From Gammaproteobacteria bacterium (GTDB lineage Bacteria; Pseudomonadota; Gammaproteobacteria; Ga0077536): 64,000 bases of DNA. How positions within the stretch are numbered: the stretch's first letter is position 1; each line of letters starts with the position of its first letter. Below are positions 8,942 to 18,073 of the stretch, piece after piece. Position numbers and translations under genes: made by a program. The notes below the pieces were generated by a model. That model was not told the origin of the DNA, searched no databases, and was given only the letters and a program-made list of their open reading frames with translations. The stretch covers positions 558,001 to 622,000 of the forward strand of contig JAJFJQ010000028.1 in NCBI GenBank assembly GCA_021773835.1. The letters are read 5' to 3'.

Positions 8942-10726
8942 GTGATTTACCGCCGCCGGCCTGTGCTCAATTGGCGCTTGATTTGCTTCGCATTCGTTGC
9001 GGTACAGGTGCTCAACGGCTGCGCCAGCACACCAGCACCAAGGCAGCTTCCTACAGCTAAGATTGCGCCGGTGGAAGTCTATGACCCGGTAATTCTAAAT
9101 GAAGGTAACCTATTGCACGTGCCCCGTCGTGCTCGATCGGAATTCGATGTAGACAGCTATCCGTTATATCACCTGATTGTCGCCGAATTTGCTGGACAAC
9201 GAGGCCAGATGGATCTCGCGGTGGAGCACTATCTGGAGACCGCTAAACAAGTTCGGGCCTTGGATATCGCGAAGCGTGCGACGCGTATTGCTGTGTTTGC
9301 GCGTAAAAACAAAGCTGCGCTCGAGACCGCGAAGATATGGGTTGAGCAGGCGCCGAATGATACCGAGGCGCGACAAATCCTTGCAGCCATGTATATCCGC
9401 GACGGCAATGCGGATGCGGCGAGCATCCATCTCGAACACGTATTGAACGCCGACTCGGAGCGTGAGAATCGTCAGCTGCGCACGATCGCAAACTTATTGA
9501 GCCGTGAACAAGACAAGCAAACCGCATTATCTGTAATGGAGCAACTCATGTTGAGTCGCCCAAACGACACAGACGCATTAGTTGCTTACGCATTGCTCGC
9601 AATTCGAGCCGAGGAACTCGACGAAGCGGGCGAAGCAATGGAGCGAGTAAGCAGCACTGGCGCTGGTGATACGAATATCGCAATGGCGTATGTCGCGCTC
9701 CTACAAAAACACGAAAAATCAAGAACAGCATTTGAGTGGCTGGAGCGTGCAATCGAAAAGAATCCGAGCGATACCGCATTAAGATTGATCTACGCGCGTT
9801 TGCTAGCGGATTCGAATCGTTACGAAGAGGCGCGTATACAGTTTGCTATGGTTGCCGTGAAGACCCCTGACAATAGTGACGTTGTATATGCTCTCGGTTT
9901 GCTTAATCTTCAGGCGAACCGCATTGATGCCGCCCATGAAAATTTCACGCAACTACTCAAACTCGATGGGCGCACCGATGATGCAAATTTCTATCTCGCC
10001 CAAATTGCGGAATCTCGAGAACAATCAACCGATGCACTCGAACTGTATCGTGCCATAGCGCGTGGACAGAATTATTTCCAAGCCCAAATTCGAATCGCCC
10101 TGATCCTATCGTCACTCGATGATGTTACCGACGCGCAAGCACATTTACACTCGATTGTGCCAAAAGATGAGGAGCAGCGATTACATCTTCTGCGCGCGGA
10201 AGGAGAGATTTTAACCGAACATGATCAGCTCGATGAAGCGCTCGCTGTGTACGATCGCGCACTTATCGACATCTACGATATGGAATTGTTGTATGCGCGT
10301 GCCATGTTGGCCGAGAAGATGGGGCGCTTGGAAATCTTGGAGGCCGATCTGCAGACGATCATCAAGCGAGAACCTGATAACGCGCAAGCGTTGAACGCGC
10401 TCGGCTATACGCTTGCCGATAGGACCGATCGTTACGAGGAAGCCTACGGCTTTATTAAACGGGCGCTTGCCATAAATCCGGACGATTTCTATATCCTTGA
10501 CTCCATGGGGTGGGCGCTCTACCGACTTGGGCGTTTTGCAGAAGCGATCGAGTTTTTGAACCGTGCGCGAAAAATAAAAGACGATCCGGAAGTCGCGGCC
10601 CACCTCGGCGAAGTGTTGTGGGTAATGGGTGATAAGGCCGCCGCTCGGGATATTTGGGATAGCGCACTAAAACACAAACCAGACGATCAACGCCTGCTCG
10701 ATGTTATAGAACGGCTGGCACCGTGA
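8942..10726 (+). CDS. TPR-repeat outer-membrane-type lipoprotein
   Basis: About 594 residues made almost wholly of tetratricopeptide repeats, with helical pairs such as ALNALGYTLADRTDRYEEA and LDSMGWALYRLGRFAEAIE in the C-terminal half. I prefer the GTG at 8942. It places a short basic stretch, a hydrophobic segment and the lipobox VLNGC in signal-peptide position with the cysteine near residue 27. A longer reading from TTG at 8900 has its ribosome site only two bases away. The gene sits between hemA and lolB, as a TPR lipoprotein gene does in Pseudomonas and relatives. A scaffolding role in the envelope is likely; no enzymatic function is seen. The lolB start overlaps its stop. Confidence 0.85.
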   Translation: MIYRRRPVLNWRLICFAFVAVQVLNGCASTPAPRQLPTAKIAPVEVYDPVILNEGNLLHVPRRARSEFDVDSYPLYHLIVAEFAGQRGQMDLAVEHYLETAKQVRALDIAKRATRIAVFARKNKAALETAKIWVEQAPNDTEARQILAAMYIRDGNADAASIHLEHVLNADSERENRQLRTIANLLSREQDKQTALSVMEQLMLSRPNDTDALVAYALLAIRAEELDEAGEAMERVSSTGAGDTNIAMAYVALLQKHEKSRTAFEWLERAIEKNPSDTALRLIYARLLADSNRYEEARIQFAMVAVKTPDNSDVVYALGLLNLQANRIDAAHENFTQLLKLDGRTDDANFYLAQIAESREQSTDALELYRAIARGQNYFQAQIRIALILSSLDDVTDAQAHLHSIVPKDEEQRLHLLRAEGEILTEHDQLDEALAVYDRALIDIYDMELLYARAMLAEKMGRLEILEADLQTIIKREPDNAQALNALGYTLADRTDRYEEAYGFIKRALAINPDDFYILDSMGWALYRLGRFAEAIEFLNRARKIKDDPEVAAHLGEVLWVMGDKAAARDIWDSALKHKPDDQRLLDVIERLAP

Positions 10727-11316
10727 AATGGTTGATGTTGCCGCTAGCGGCCTTACTGGCTGGCTGCGCGGGTGAGCCGATTCGACCGATCGACGCTACA
10801 AACGAAGCGAAGCCAGATCTCCCGGCGATCGAATCGATCCGAAACTGGAGCGCCGCTGGCCGCGTTGCGATCCAGCGCGGCGCGGAGGGTTGGAGTGCGA
10901 GCTTGCAATGGCGCAAGCGCGGGCCGGAGTTTCAACTCCGGCTAGTTGCGCCTTTGGGTCGCGGTACTTATCAATTAGCAGGTGATGGCGCGCAAGTTGA
11001 ATTGATCGTGCCTGACGGCGGTCGCTTTTATGCGAGCGATGCGCAGGCGTTGATGGAAACGCATCTCGGCTGGAGTATTCCGGTTGACGGTGCGGAGTAT
11101 TGGTTGCGGGGCCTCGTTGCGCCGGGGTCGACGCCGACTTTCATCAATCGTGACGACAACGGGCAACTGCTAGATATGGAGCAGGATGGATGGCGGATCA
11201 GTATTCTGCGTCGGGTACCGGTCAACAATTTCATCTTGCCGGCCAAGCTTTTTATGCATATCGACGATCTTAAAGTCAGGATTGTGATCTCGTCTTGGAA
11301 GTTGGCAAACGAATGA
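10723..11316 (+). CDS. lolB: Outer-membrane lipoprotein receptor LolB
   Basis: A 197-residue lipoprotein that accepts lipoproteins from the periplasmic carrier LolA and inserts them into the outer membrane. A signal peptide ends in the lipobox LLAGC (cysteine 15), followed by the family segments WSAAGRVAIQRGAEGWSA and FQLRLVAPLGRGTYQL. The start is GTG, overlapping the preceding stop as GTGA. The order lolB-ispE-prs is standard in gammaproteobacteria and supports the call. Confidence 0.93.
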   Translation: MKWLMLPLAALLAGCAGEPIRPIDATNEAKPDLPAIESIRNWSAAGRVAIQRGAEGWSASLQWRKRGPEFQLRLVAPLGRGTYQLAGDGAQVELIVPDGGRFYASDAQALMETHLGWSIPVDGAEYWLRGLVAPGSTPTFINRDDNGQLLDMEQDGWRISILRRVPVNNFILPAKLFMHIDDLKVRIVISSWKLANE

Positions 11317-12167
11317 ACGCCACGCGTTGGCCGGCGCCGGCGAAGGTAAATCTTTTTTTGCATGTCGTTGGACGCCGCAGTGATGGTTACCATTTACTAC
11401 AAACGCACTTTCAATTCCTAGACTACTGTGACCACCTAGATTTTAGAATTACTGACGACAACAAGGTGACTCGTGCCAATGATCTTGTCGGTATCCCAGC
11501 CGAGCAAGACCTCGTCGTACGTGCCGCGAGGTTGCTAAAACCATACGCAAAAGAACATGCGGGAGTTTCGATCACCGTAGATAAATTGTTGCCTGCCGGC
11601 GGCGGCCTCGGCGGCGGTAGTTCCGATGCGGCGACGACATTGGTTGCATTAAACGAATTGTGGCAAACCGGCCGCACGCAAGCTGAGCTCGCTTCTATTG
11701 GGTTGCAATTGGGTGCAGATGTTCCGGTATTCGTGCATGGACATGCGGCCTGGGCGGAAGGCGTTGGTGAGCATTTGATACCGCTGGACGCGCCTGAAGG
11801 TCCGGTACTGGTCGTCTATGCCGACGCCCTAGTTTCTACAGCAGAAGTGTTCTCCCACTCGGAATTGACACGTGATACCCCAGCCATCAAAATCCACGAC
11901 CTCGCGTCTGCCAAGCTTACTAACGATTGTGAGGGGGTCACGCGACGGCTCCACCCAGATGTGGGCAGAGTCTTAGATTGGCTTGGACAACATGCCGATG
12001 CTCGAATGTCTGGGACCGGCGCTTGCGTTTTTGCGGCGTTCGACTCGATATCGCAGGCGCATTCGGTCGTGGAAAGAATGCCTGAACGATGGACGTGGTT
12101 TGTTGCAGAGCGCCGCAACACCTCGCCATTGATCGACAAATTGAGGAAAATCAAAAAGCGCGCCTGA
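11313..12167 (+). CDS. ispE: 4-diphosphocytidyl-2-C-methyl-D-erythritol kinase
   Basis: A 284-residue GHMP kinase of the MEP isoprenoid pathway. The N-terminal PAPAKVNLFLHVVGRRSDGYH and the phosphate-binding loop PAGGGLGGGSSDAAT are diagnostic, and the C-terminal MSGTGACVFAAF completes the fold. I use the ATG at 11313, which overlaps the lolB stop as ATGA. An in-frame start 18 bases earlier lies inside lolB and adds residues not typical of the family. Confidence 0.97.
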   Translation: MNATRWPAPAKVNLFLHVVGRRSDGYHLLQTHFQFLDYCDHLDFRITDDNKVTRANDLVGIPAEQDLVVRAARLLKPYAKEHAGVSITVDKLLPAGGGLGGGSSDAATTLVALNELWQTGRTQAELASIGLQLGADVPVFVHGHAAWAEGVGEHLIPLDAPEGPVLVVYADALVSTAEVFSHSELTRDTPAIKIHDLASAKLTNDCEGVTRRLHPDVGRVLDWLGQHADARMSGTGACVFAAFDSISQAHSVVERMPERWTWFVAERRNTSPLIDKLRKIKKRA

Positions 12168-12213
12168 GACACCGCCGATGTGGCGTTTGGGGATCGCGTG
12201 TTAATTGGACAAT

Positions 12214-12288
12214 TGGGGTGTAGCCAAGCGGCAAGGCACGGGGTTTTGATCCCCGCATTCCCAGGTTCGAATCCTGGCACCCCAGCCA
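12214..12288 (+). tRNA. tRNA-Gln (anticodon TTG)
   Basis: A 75-base cloverleaf with encoded CCA. The acceptor stem pairs TGGGGTG with CACCCCA, the T arm contains GGTTCGAATCC, and the anticodon stem CGGGG/CCCCG encloses the loop TTTTGAT with anticodon TTG. Its position between ispE and prs is conserved in many gammaproteobacteria. Confidence 0.98.
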
Positions 12289-12323
12289 CCTTTCCGACCG
12301 CTTAACGACGGAGATTTCGGTGT

Positions 12324-13280
12324 ATGTTTAACGACCCGTCGATGATGCTATTCGCAGGAAATTCGAACCCGGACTTGGCCCGCTCGGTTGCCGCTCATCT
12401 AAAGGTGCATCTCGGCAAGGCCGCGGTTGGTCGTTTCAGCGACGGCGAAGTGATGGTCGAAATCGAGGAAAACGTCCGCGGGCGTAACGTATTCGTACTG
12501 CAGTCAATCTGTCACCCGACAAACGATAATTTGATTGAATTGCTCGTATTGATCGATGCACTACGTCGCGCGTCCGCGGCGAATATCATCGCCGTCATTC
12601 CGTATCTCGGTTATGCGCGTCAGGATCGACGGCCGCGTTCTGCACGAGTCCCAATCACGGCCAAGGTGGTGGCGAATATGATCGCGAGCGCCGGTACCGA
12701 TCGTGTGTTGACCTTGGATCTACACGCCGAACAAATCCAGGGCTTTTTTGATATGCCACTGGACAATATTTACGCCTCGCCAGTTCTATTGGGTGACGTA
12801 TGGAAGCATGAATATCCTGAATTGATCGTTGTCTCCCCAGACGTCGGCGGAGTGGTTCGAGCACGAGCGCTAGCGCGGCGACTGGACAATGCCGACTTGG
12901 CAATCATCGACAAGCGGCGGCCGCGAGCGAACGAAGCGCAGGTAATGAATATCATCGGCGACGTCAAAGGGCGCAGTTGCGTGTTAGTCGATGACATGGT
13001 GGATACGGCAGGAACGCTGTGTAAGGCTGCGGATGCCTTGAAGGAGCACGGTGCTAGGCATGTCGTCGCCTACTGTACCCATGCCGTATTGTCGGGTCCG
13101 GCGATTCAAAATATCTCTGCCTCCGAGCTAGATGAACTGGTCGTCACCGACACTATTCCATTAACGGCCGAGGCCGCGGCTCTCAAGGTGATCCGGCAAA
13201 TGACCGTCGCCGAGTTGATCGGCGAGAGCATCAATCGCATCGATGGAGGCCAATCGTTGAGTTCAATGTTCGTGGACTAG
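12324..13280 (+). CDS. prs: Ribose-phosphate pyrophosphokinase
   Basis: A 318-residue enzyme making PRPP from ribose 5-phosphate and ATP for purine, pyrimidine, histidine, tryptophan and NAD synthesis. Diagnostic segments are [35 protein letters not shown] (the catalytic flexible loop) and the PRPP-binding [12 protein letters not shown]. Length is typical of bacterial class I PRPP synthase. It begins 35 bases after the tRNA-Gln gene, so co-transcription with the tRNA is possible. Confidence 0.98.
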   Translation: MFNDPSMMLFAGNSNPDLARSVAAHLKVHLGKAAVGRFSDGEVMVEIEENVRGRNVFVLQSICHPTNDNLIELLVLIDALRRASAANIIAVIPYLGYARQDRRPRSARVPITAKVVANMIASAGTDRVLTLDLHAEQIQGFFDMPLDNIYASPVLLGDVWKHEYPELIVVSPDVGGVVRARALARRLDNADLAIIDKRRPRANEAQVMNIIGDVKGRSCVLVDDMVDTAGTLCKAADALKEHGARHVVAYCTHAVLSGPAIQNISASELDELVVTDTIPLTAEAAALKVIRQMTVAELIGESINRIDGGQSLSSMFVD

Positions 13281-13468
13281 TACGCCCGGTGCGGCGGAAA
13301 TCCGCACACATTCGCCGCTGATCGCCTGCCGGCGCGAATTCACCCGTTTACACGCTGGGTACCTGCCGGACTAACCCTCGGCGCGTTTTTTATATACAAT
13401 CCGCGGTCCCCTGCGATTTGGTCGCGGATCGTGGGGCGGCAGATTAACCAATCGATTGGAGTAGCACG

Positions 13469-14158
13469 ATGGAACAATTCGAAATTGTCGCCGCCGCGCG
13501 CGATGCTAAGGGCAAAGGTGCGAGCCGCCGCCTACGTCGCACCGGCTATATACCCGGGATCCTGTATGGGGCCGGGAAAGACCCAGTAAACATCCAGCTG
13601 GAACACAACGACGTCGTAAAACACACTGACGTCGAGGCGTTCTATTCCCATATTTTGACCTTGACGCTGCCGGAGGGCAGCGAGCGTGTCGTGTTGAAAG
13701 ACATGCAGCGCCATCCGCACAAGGCGCGAATTATGCACTTGGATTTTCTTAGAGTTGATGAAAACGAACAATTGGCCATGCGTATCCCGTTGCATTTCAT
13801 CAACGAAGATGTTTGCGTCGGCGTAAAAACCGGTGGCGGCGTCATCTCACATGTGATGACGGAGCTTGAAATCCTTTGTTTACCCCGCAATCTACCGGAG
13901 TACATCGAGGTTGATGTAGAAGCACTTGAACTTGGTGATTCCTTACATTTATCCGACATCAGTGTCCCTGAAGGGGTTGAAATCGCAGCGCTAGCGCATG
14001 GCGGCGATCCAGGTCAATCCGTCGTGTCCGTGCAGCTGCCACGGATTGAGGTTGAGCCGGAAGAACTCGAAGAAGAGGCTGCCGTAGGTGAAGGTGATGA
14101 ACCGTCTGCACCGACGGAGGCGGCTGACGAACCTGCTGCGGGCGAGGACGACTCCTAA
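13469..14158 (+). CDS. rplY: 50S ribosomal protein L25/general stress protein Ctc
   Basis: A 229-residue protein of the long Ctc form: an N-terminal L25 5S-rRNA-binding domain (GKGASRRLRRTGYIPGILYG) followed by the TL5-like beta domain and an acidic, low-complexity tail rich in Glu, Asp and Ala. A GGAGTAG ribosome site precedes the ATG. It forms a unit with pth downstream. The 188 bases upstream hold a weak GC stem followed by six T at about 13366-13390, a possible prs terminator, and an AT-rich -10 candidate. Confidence 0.95.
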   Translation: MEQFEIVAAARDAKGKGASRRLRRTGYIPGILYGAGKDPVNIQLEHNDVVKHTDVEAFYSHILTLTLPEGSERVVLKDMQRHPHKARIMHLDFLRVDENEQLAMRIPLHFINEDVCVGVKTGGGVISHVMTELEILCLPRNLPEYIEVDVEALELGDSLHLSDISVPEGVEIAALAHGGDPGQSVVSVQLPRIEVEPEELEEEAAVGEGDEPSAPTEAADEPAAGEDDS

Positions 14159-14187
14159 TCGCTTAGTGCTTGAGGTGCTTGAGTGCG

Positions 14188-14775
14188 GTGAGCAAGAGTC
14201 TCTCGGTAGCCCTTATTGCTGGACTCGGAAATCCGGGCGCCGAGTACACCAAGACGCGGCATAACGTTGGTTTTTGGCTGGTCGATCTACTCGCCGAGGA
14301 GTACTCGGGGAGGTTTCGTGCGGAAGCACGATTTAAGGCGCAGGTTTGTCGAATTGAACTTGGTGGTCGATCGATCTGGTTGTTGAAACCCGATGCCTAC
14401 ATGAACGAAAGCGGACCCAGTGTGGCCGGGTGTGCGTCCTACTACAAGCTACGCGCGGAACAAACGCTGGTTGTTCACGATGAATTGGATCTGCCTTGTG
14501 GCCGGGTCGGGATAAAGCGCGGCGGTGGCCACGGCGGTCACAACGGTTTGCGTGACATCGTGTCGCATTTAAACGCTAACTTCGTACGCCTACGTATCGG
14601 GATTGGGCATCCGGGTTCAGGGCGCGACGTTTCTCGCTACGTGCTCAACACACCACCGGCCGACGAGCGGCAACAAATTGAGCGAGCCACCGCGGCGATA
14701 CTTGAAAATATTGAGTCTGTTGTCGACGGTGATTTCGAGGTGGCCTTGAAATCGATCAATCGTGCATTAGCATGA
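14188..14775 (+). CDS. pth: Peptidyl-tRNA hydrolase
   Basis: A 195-residue enzyme that recycles peptidyl-tRNAs dropped from the ribosome. The N-terminal IAGLGNPGAEYTKTRHNVGF carries the catalytic histidine, and HDELDLPCGRVGIKRGGGHG the second active-site region. I choose the GTG at 14188; a TTG 18 bases upstream adds six unneeded residues. It follows rplY closely, the usual arrangement, and precedes ychF. Confidence 0.96.
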   Translation: MSKSLSVALIAGLGNPGAEYTKTRHNVGFWLVDLLAEEYSGRFRAEARFKAQVCRIELGGRSIWLLKPDAYMNESGPSVAGCASYYKLRAEQTLVVHDELDLPCGRVGIKRGGGHGGHNGLRDIVSHLNANFVRLRIGIGHPGSGRDVSRYVLNTPPADERQQIERATAAILENIESVVDGDFEVALKSINRALA

Positions 14776-14805
14776 CCCAAAAAGACTAAGGGCAGAACGC
14801 AGCTT

Positions 14806-15897
14806 ATGGGTTTTAAATGCGGAATCGTGGGGATGCCGAACGTCGGCAAGTCGTCATTGTTCAACGCCTTGACTCGTTCCGCAATAGCGGCTGAGAACTA
14901 TCCGTTTTGTACGATCGATCCTAATGTCGGCATCGTAAACGTTCCTGATCCGCGCCTCGATGAGGTTGCGAAACTCGTCAATCCGAAACAGGTGTTGCCG
15001 GCGACGATGGAGTTTGTCGATATCGCGGGCCTTGTCGCGGGTGCATCAAAAGGCGAGGGTTTGGGTAATCAGTTTCTCGCCCATATTCGTGAGACCCAAG
15101 CCATTGCCCACGTCGTGCGTTGCTTTGAGGATGATAATGTCGTCCACGTGGCTGGTCGGGTCGACCCGATGGCCGACGTCGAGATCATCGAAACTGAGTT
15201 AGCGCTCGCCGATATGGAGACCATATCGCGCGCGTTGGATAAAGCGAAAAAACTGGCACGCTCAGGCGATAAAGCAGCGTTAGTTCTCGTTGGACAGCTC
15301 GAAGGAATATTCAAAGGACTCGATGCAATGCAGGCTGTTCGAGTGCAAGAGCTGGATGACGACACCTACACGAACATCAAGTCGTTCAACTTATTGACCG
15401 CCAAACCGATCGTCTATGTGGCCAATGTTGATGAAGCGAACCTAAACGGCAATGACATGTCGAAGGCGGTCGAAGCGCACGCACGTGAGCAGGGTGCCGA
15501 ATTCGTTGTATTGTGTGCCGCGCTTGAAGCTGAGCTAGCTTCATTAGAAGACCAAGAGCAGGAGGAATTTCTCGGCGAGATGGGCCTCGACGAAGCGGGT
15601 CTCAACCGGTTCATCCGTGCCGGCTATCGCTTGCTAGGGCTGCAGACCTTCTTCACCGCTGGGCCTAAGGAATGTCGCGCATGGACAGTACGGCAGGCCG
15701 CGACGGCACCAAAGGCGGCCGGTGTTATTCATACCGATTTCGAAAAAGGCTTCATTCGCGCCGAAGTTATCGGCTATGACGATTACATCAATTTTAAGGG
15801 TGAGTCGGGCGCGCAGGAGGCCGGACGGTTGCGCCTAGAAGGTAAGGACTACGTCGTCGAGGACGGCGACGTTATGCATTTTCGTTTCAACGTTTGA
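14806..15897 (+). CDS. ychF: Obg-family GTPase/ATPase YchF
   Basis: A 363-residue P-loop NTPase of the Obg family that prefers ATP and is involved in translation and stress responses. The P-loop is [15 protein letters not shown], with switch/G3 [10 protein letters not shown]. The C-terminal TGS domain contains [14 protein letters not shown] and a [11 protein letters not shown] stretch. Full length. It lies 30 bases after pth and ends the plus-strand run, meeting the EVE-domain gene convergently. Confidence 0.97.
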   Translation: MGFKCGIVGMPNVGKSSLFNALTRSAIAAENYPFCTIDPNVGIVNVPDPRLDEVAKLVNPKQVLPATMEFVDIAGLVAGASKGEGLGNQFLAHIRETQAIAHVVRCFEDDNVVHVAGRVDPMADVEIIETELALADMETISRALDKAKKLARSGDKAALVLVGQLEGIFKGLDAMQAVRVQELDDDTYTNIKSFNLLTAKPIVYVANVDEANLNGNDMSKAVEAHAREQGAEFVVLCAALEAELASLEDQEQEEFLGEMGLDEAGLNRFIRAGYRLLGLQTFFTAGPKECRAWTVRQAATAPKAAGVIHTDFEKGFIRAEVIGYDDYINFKGESGAQEAGRLRLEGKDYVVEDGDVMHFRFNV

Positions 15898-15953
15898 TCT
15901 GCCGGAAAACCCTGAGGGCGAAATCATTCTGCGAAAGCCGTTTAGCGTCTACG

Positions 15954-16412
15954 TTATTCGAGTGAGAGAATAAAATCCCACTCTGCGTCCTCAATGGGCA
16001 TTACCGATAGTCTGTTGCCGCGCTGTAGGAGTCGCATTTCACTTAATTGATTGCAAGCTTTAAGCTCAGATAGACTGAGCGTTCGTTTCAGCTTGCGTTT
16101 GAATTTGAGATCTACCACAAACCATCTGGGGTCTTCCGGGTCACTTTTCGGATCGAAGTGATTCTCGTCCGGATCGAATGCTGTCGGATCTGGGTAAGCC
16201 TCTTTAACAACCTCCATGATCCCGACGATGCCTGGCTCCGCACAAGCCGAATGATAAAAAAACACGAGATCGCCCTTTTTTATCGAATCACGGATCATGT
16301 TTCGTGCCTGATAATTTCGTACGCCGTCCCACATGTTGGTCTGCTTAGGACTCGCCTTCAGATCATCAATACTGAACTCGCTCGGTTCGGATTTCATGAG
16401 CCATCTTTGCAT
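15954..16412 (-). CDS. EVE domain-containing protein (THYN1-like)
   Basis: A 152-residue single-domain protein. The start WLMKSEPSEFSIDDL, the segment MWDGVRNYQARNMIRD and the motif GDLVFFYHSACAEPGIVGI are typical of bacterial EVE-domain proteins related to thymocyte nuclear protein 1. EVE domains share the PUA/YTH-like fold and are thought to bind modified nucleic-acid bases. The gene lies just downstream of the 6S RNA gene, where ygfA (fau) is usually found in related bacteria. Confidence 0.92.
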   Translation of the reverse strand: MQRWLMKSEPSEFSIDDLKASPKQTNMWDGVRNYQARNMIRDSIKKGDLVFFYHSACAEPGIVGIMEVVKEAYPDPTAFDPDENHFDPKSDPEDPRWFVVDLKFKRKLKRTLSLSELKACNQLSEMRLLQRGNRLSVMPIEDAEWDFILSLE

Positions 16413-16467
16413 TTCAGATACCAGTATCGTTTAGCAAAAGTGCAAGTGAGGACGCGCAATGGAAAGG

Positions 16468-16656
16468 GGTGTTCTCCACGATGCCGCAACAGGCCGTAAA
16501 CTTGAACCAAAGGCTCAAGGTGGAACCTCTCGCAGCAAATCAGGCTTTCCGCACCTGCGCGGACATGCACAACATCGCTGACGGATCAGTTCCGGGGTAC
16601 ATCGATTATAGGCTCAAGGATTATCCAGCCTGTACGCGTACAACACAGAGAACACC
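16468..16656 (-). ncRNA. ssrS: 6S RNA
   Basis: About 189 bases on the minus strand, immediately downstream of zapA, the standard location of ssrS. The 5' end GGTGTTCTC pairs with the 3' end GAGAACACC to close the molecule. The 3' half reads CCACCTTGAGCCTTTGGTTC and then TACGGCCTGTTGCGGCATC, matching in order the E. coli 6S segment from CACCTTGAACCAAGGGTTC to CAGCCTGCGGCGGCATC. The middle can form a long interrupted hairpin with a central bulge, the open-promoter mimic that binds sigma-70 RNA polymerase. Ends are judged from the closing stem and may be off by several bases. Confidence 0.9.
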
Positions 16657-16676
16657 ATTCTTTAATTCAAATCTAA

Positions 16677-17003
16677 TTACGAGGCGTCAGTTAATTCGAA
16701 TGTTCGACCTCGAGACAGCGCGCTGTTGATTTTACTTCGAATGCGATCGATTCCTGCGCCAATATCCGAACTCATGGATTCGTTATGCCGACGATATTCG
16801 AGATATTCGTGGGTTACGTTTAGGGCCGCCATTACCGCGATGCGCTCACTACCAATCACTTTGCCGCTGTCGCGTTGCTCTTGCATTTTGTTATTTAAAA
16901 ATTCAACCGAGGCAAACAGGGCTTCGCGCTCGTCTTCAGCACAACCGACAAGATACTCCTTATCAAGAATGGTAACCGTGATTGGCTTTACACTTTCCGT
17001 CAT
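16677..17003 (-). CDS. zapA: Cell division protein ZapA
   Basis: A 108-residue FtsZ-ring stabiliser. The N-terminal PITVTILDKEYLVGCAEDE is the conserved ZapA head domain, followed by a coiled-coil tail. It overlaps the upstream small coiled-coil gene by four bases. The 6S RNA gene begins about 20 bases after its stop, and in related bacteria both can be read from the zapA side. Confidence 0.94.
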   Translation of the reverse strand: MTESVKPITVTILDKEYLVGCAEDEREALFASVEFLNNKMQEQRDSGKVIGSERIAVMAALNVTHEYLEYRRHNESMSSDIGAGIDRIRSKINSALSRGRTFELTDAS

Positions 17004-17224
17004 GAGCGTGTTTCCATCGCTTTAAGCCGTGCAATCATGGCTTCGACTCGGGTTCGTGCCTGTTCTGTTTTCTCTATTAATGTCGCTCGTTCGGCTGTCA
17101 ACGACGCCTGTTGGTTGCGTAAAGCGACGTTCTCGTTGGCAAGGCCTTCGATCGTCTTAATTAACTCGTCGACCCTGGTTTCTAGGGCCGCCAGTTCTAA
17201 TTTATCTTTATCCACTTGAGTCAT
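17000..17224 (-). CDS. Small coiled-coil protein (TIGR02449 family)
   Basis: A 74-residue, highly charged, wholly helical protein with heptad spacing of Leu and Ile throughout (LAALETRVDELIKTIEGLA). It resembles the TIGR02449/ZapB-like proteins encoded beside zapA in Pseudomonas and relatives. A division-related role with ZapA is inferred from the four-base overlap and the conserved pairing; nothing in the sequence proves it. Confidence 0.8.
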   Translation of the reverse strand: MTQVDKDKLELAALETRVDELIKTIEGLANENVALRNQQASLTAERATLIEKTEQARTRVEAMIARLKAMETRS

Positions 17225-17446
17225 TGTGCAACCAATCGCTTGTTGGACAGCATTTTACCGTAGCGGCGCTCAATATAGAGCCGCCAATAACATCGGTCAA
17301 CCGCCTACACGACAGCCATACGAGCCGATTGAATCGGCGAATAATTAATCCAATCGGTCGCCAAACGGCGATCACGATGCTTCCCAGTGCTTTAAGTGAA
17401 GGTGACTGGCATGGGATAATCGCCCAAGGCATTGTACTACGCTTAT

Positions 17447-18022
17447 ATGACTGAATATTTTGATAACGCGTTATATGAATCGGTCGAATCGTCATTAAGT
17501 TTAATGGACTGCGATATCGGCGCGGCCGAATGCCATGGGATGCTCTGCGGCATGCTGTGTGGTGCGCAGCATTTCGATGCAGCCGTTTGGTTGGGCCATA
17601 TGATGGGCTACAGCGAGGACTATAGCTGGTCCGATTTGGGATCAGGGCACGCGCTGACGCAATTGTTAGACGATACCGTAGCGGGGTTTTCAGCAGAGGA
17701 TTTCTCTTTACAAGTCTTGCTGCCATCCGATGAAAATCCGCTGCAGCAACGTACCCAAGCACTCGGTTGTTGGTGTCGCGGATTCCTATCGGGCTACGGG
17801 TTGAGCGATGTGGTGGATCCAAGTCTGCTCAGCGATGATAGCCAGGGCTTCTTACGGGACTTAGACGCGATCGGACGGATTGATACGGCTGGCGCCGGCG
17901 AAGACGATGATGAATTCGCGTTTATGGAAATTTGTGAATACGCACGGATGGGCGCGATGTTATTGCGCGAGGAGACTCTCGGCATGGGCGGGCAGAACGA
18001 AGCCGGTGGGACGATCCACTAA
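17447..18022 (+). CDS. UPF0149 (YgfB/YecA-like) family protein
   Basis: A 191-residue protein of the UPF0149 family, with ECHGMLCGMLCGA near the N-terminus, FLSGYGLSD in the middle and EICEYARMGAMLL near the end. The ATG at 17447 is chosen; a TTG five codons earlier adds nothing conserved. The family is encoded upstream of pepP-ubiH in gammaproteobacteria. Its Pseudomonas member YgfB has been linked to gene regulation and beta-lactam tolerance. Here it is divergent from zapA. Confidence 0.9.
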   Translation: MTEYFDNALYESVESSLSLMDCDIGAAECHGMLCGMLCGAQHFDAAVWLGHMMGYSEDYSWSDLGSGHALTQLLDDTVAGFSAEDFSLQVLLPSDENPLQQRTQALGCWCRGFLSGYGLSDVVDPSLLSDDSQGFLRDLDAIGRIDTAGAGEDDDEFAFMEICEYARMGAMLLREETLGMGGQNEAGGTIH

Positions 18023-18073
18023 TTTGATATCGTTCGATTAAAGTGTCGGACTAATACGGAACAACGAAACATT

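Noticed and set aside
11816-12289. Open frame on the minus strand across ispE and the tRNA gene, starting MAGVPGFEPGN
   Set aside because: This is the well-known false protein from translating a tRNA backwards, and the rest lies antisense to ispE.
16469-16729. 86-codon plus-strand frame over the 6S RNA gene
   Set aside because: It lies antisense to the structured RNA and has no protein-like features.
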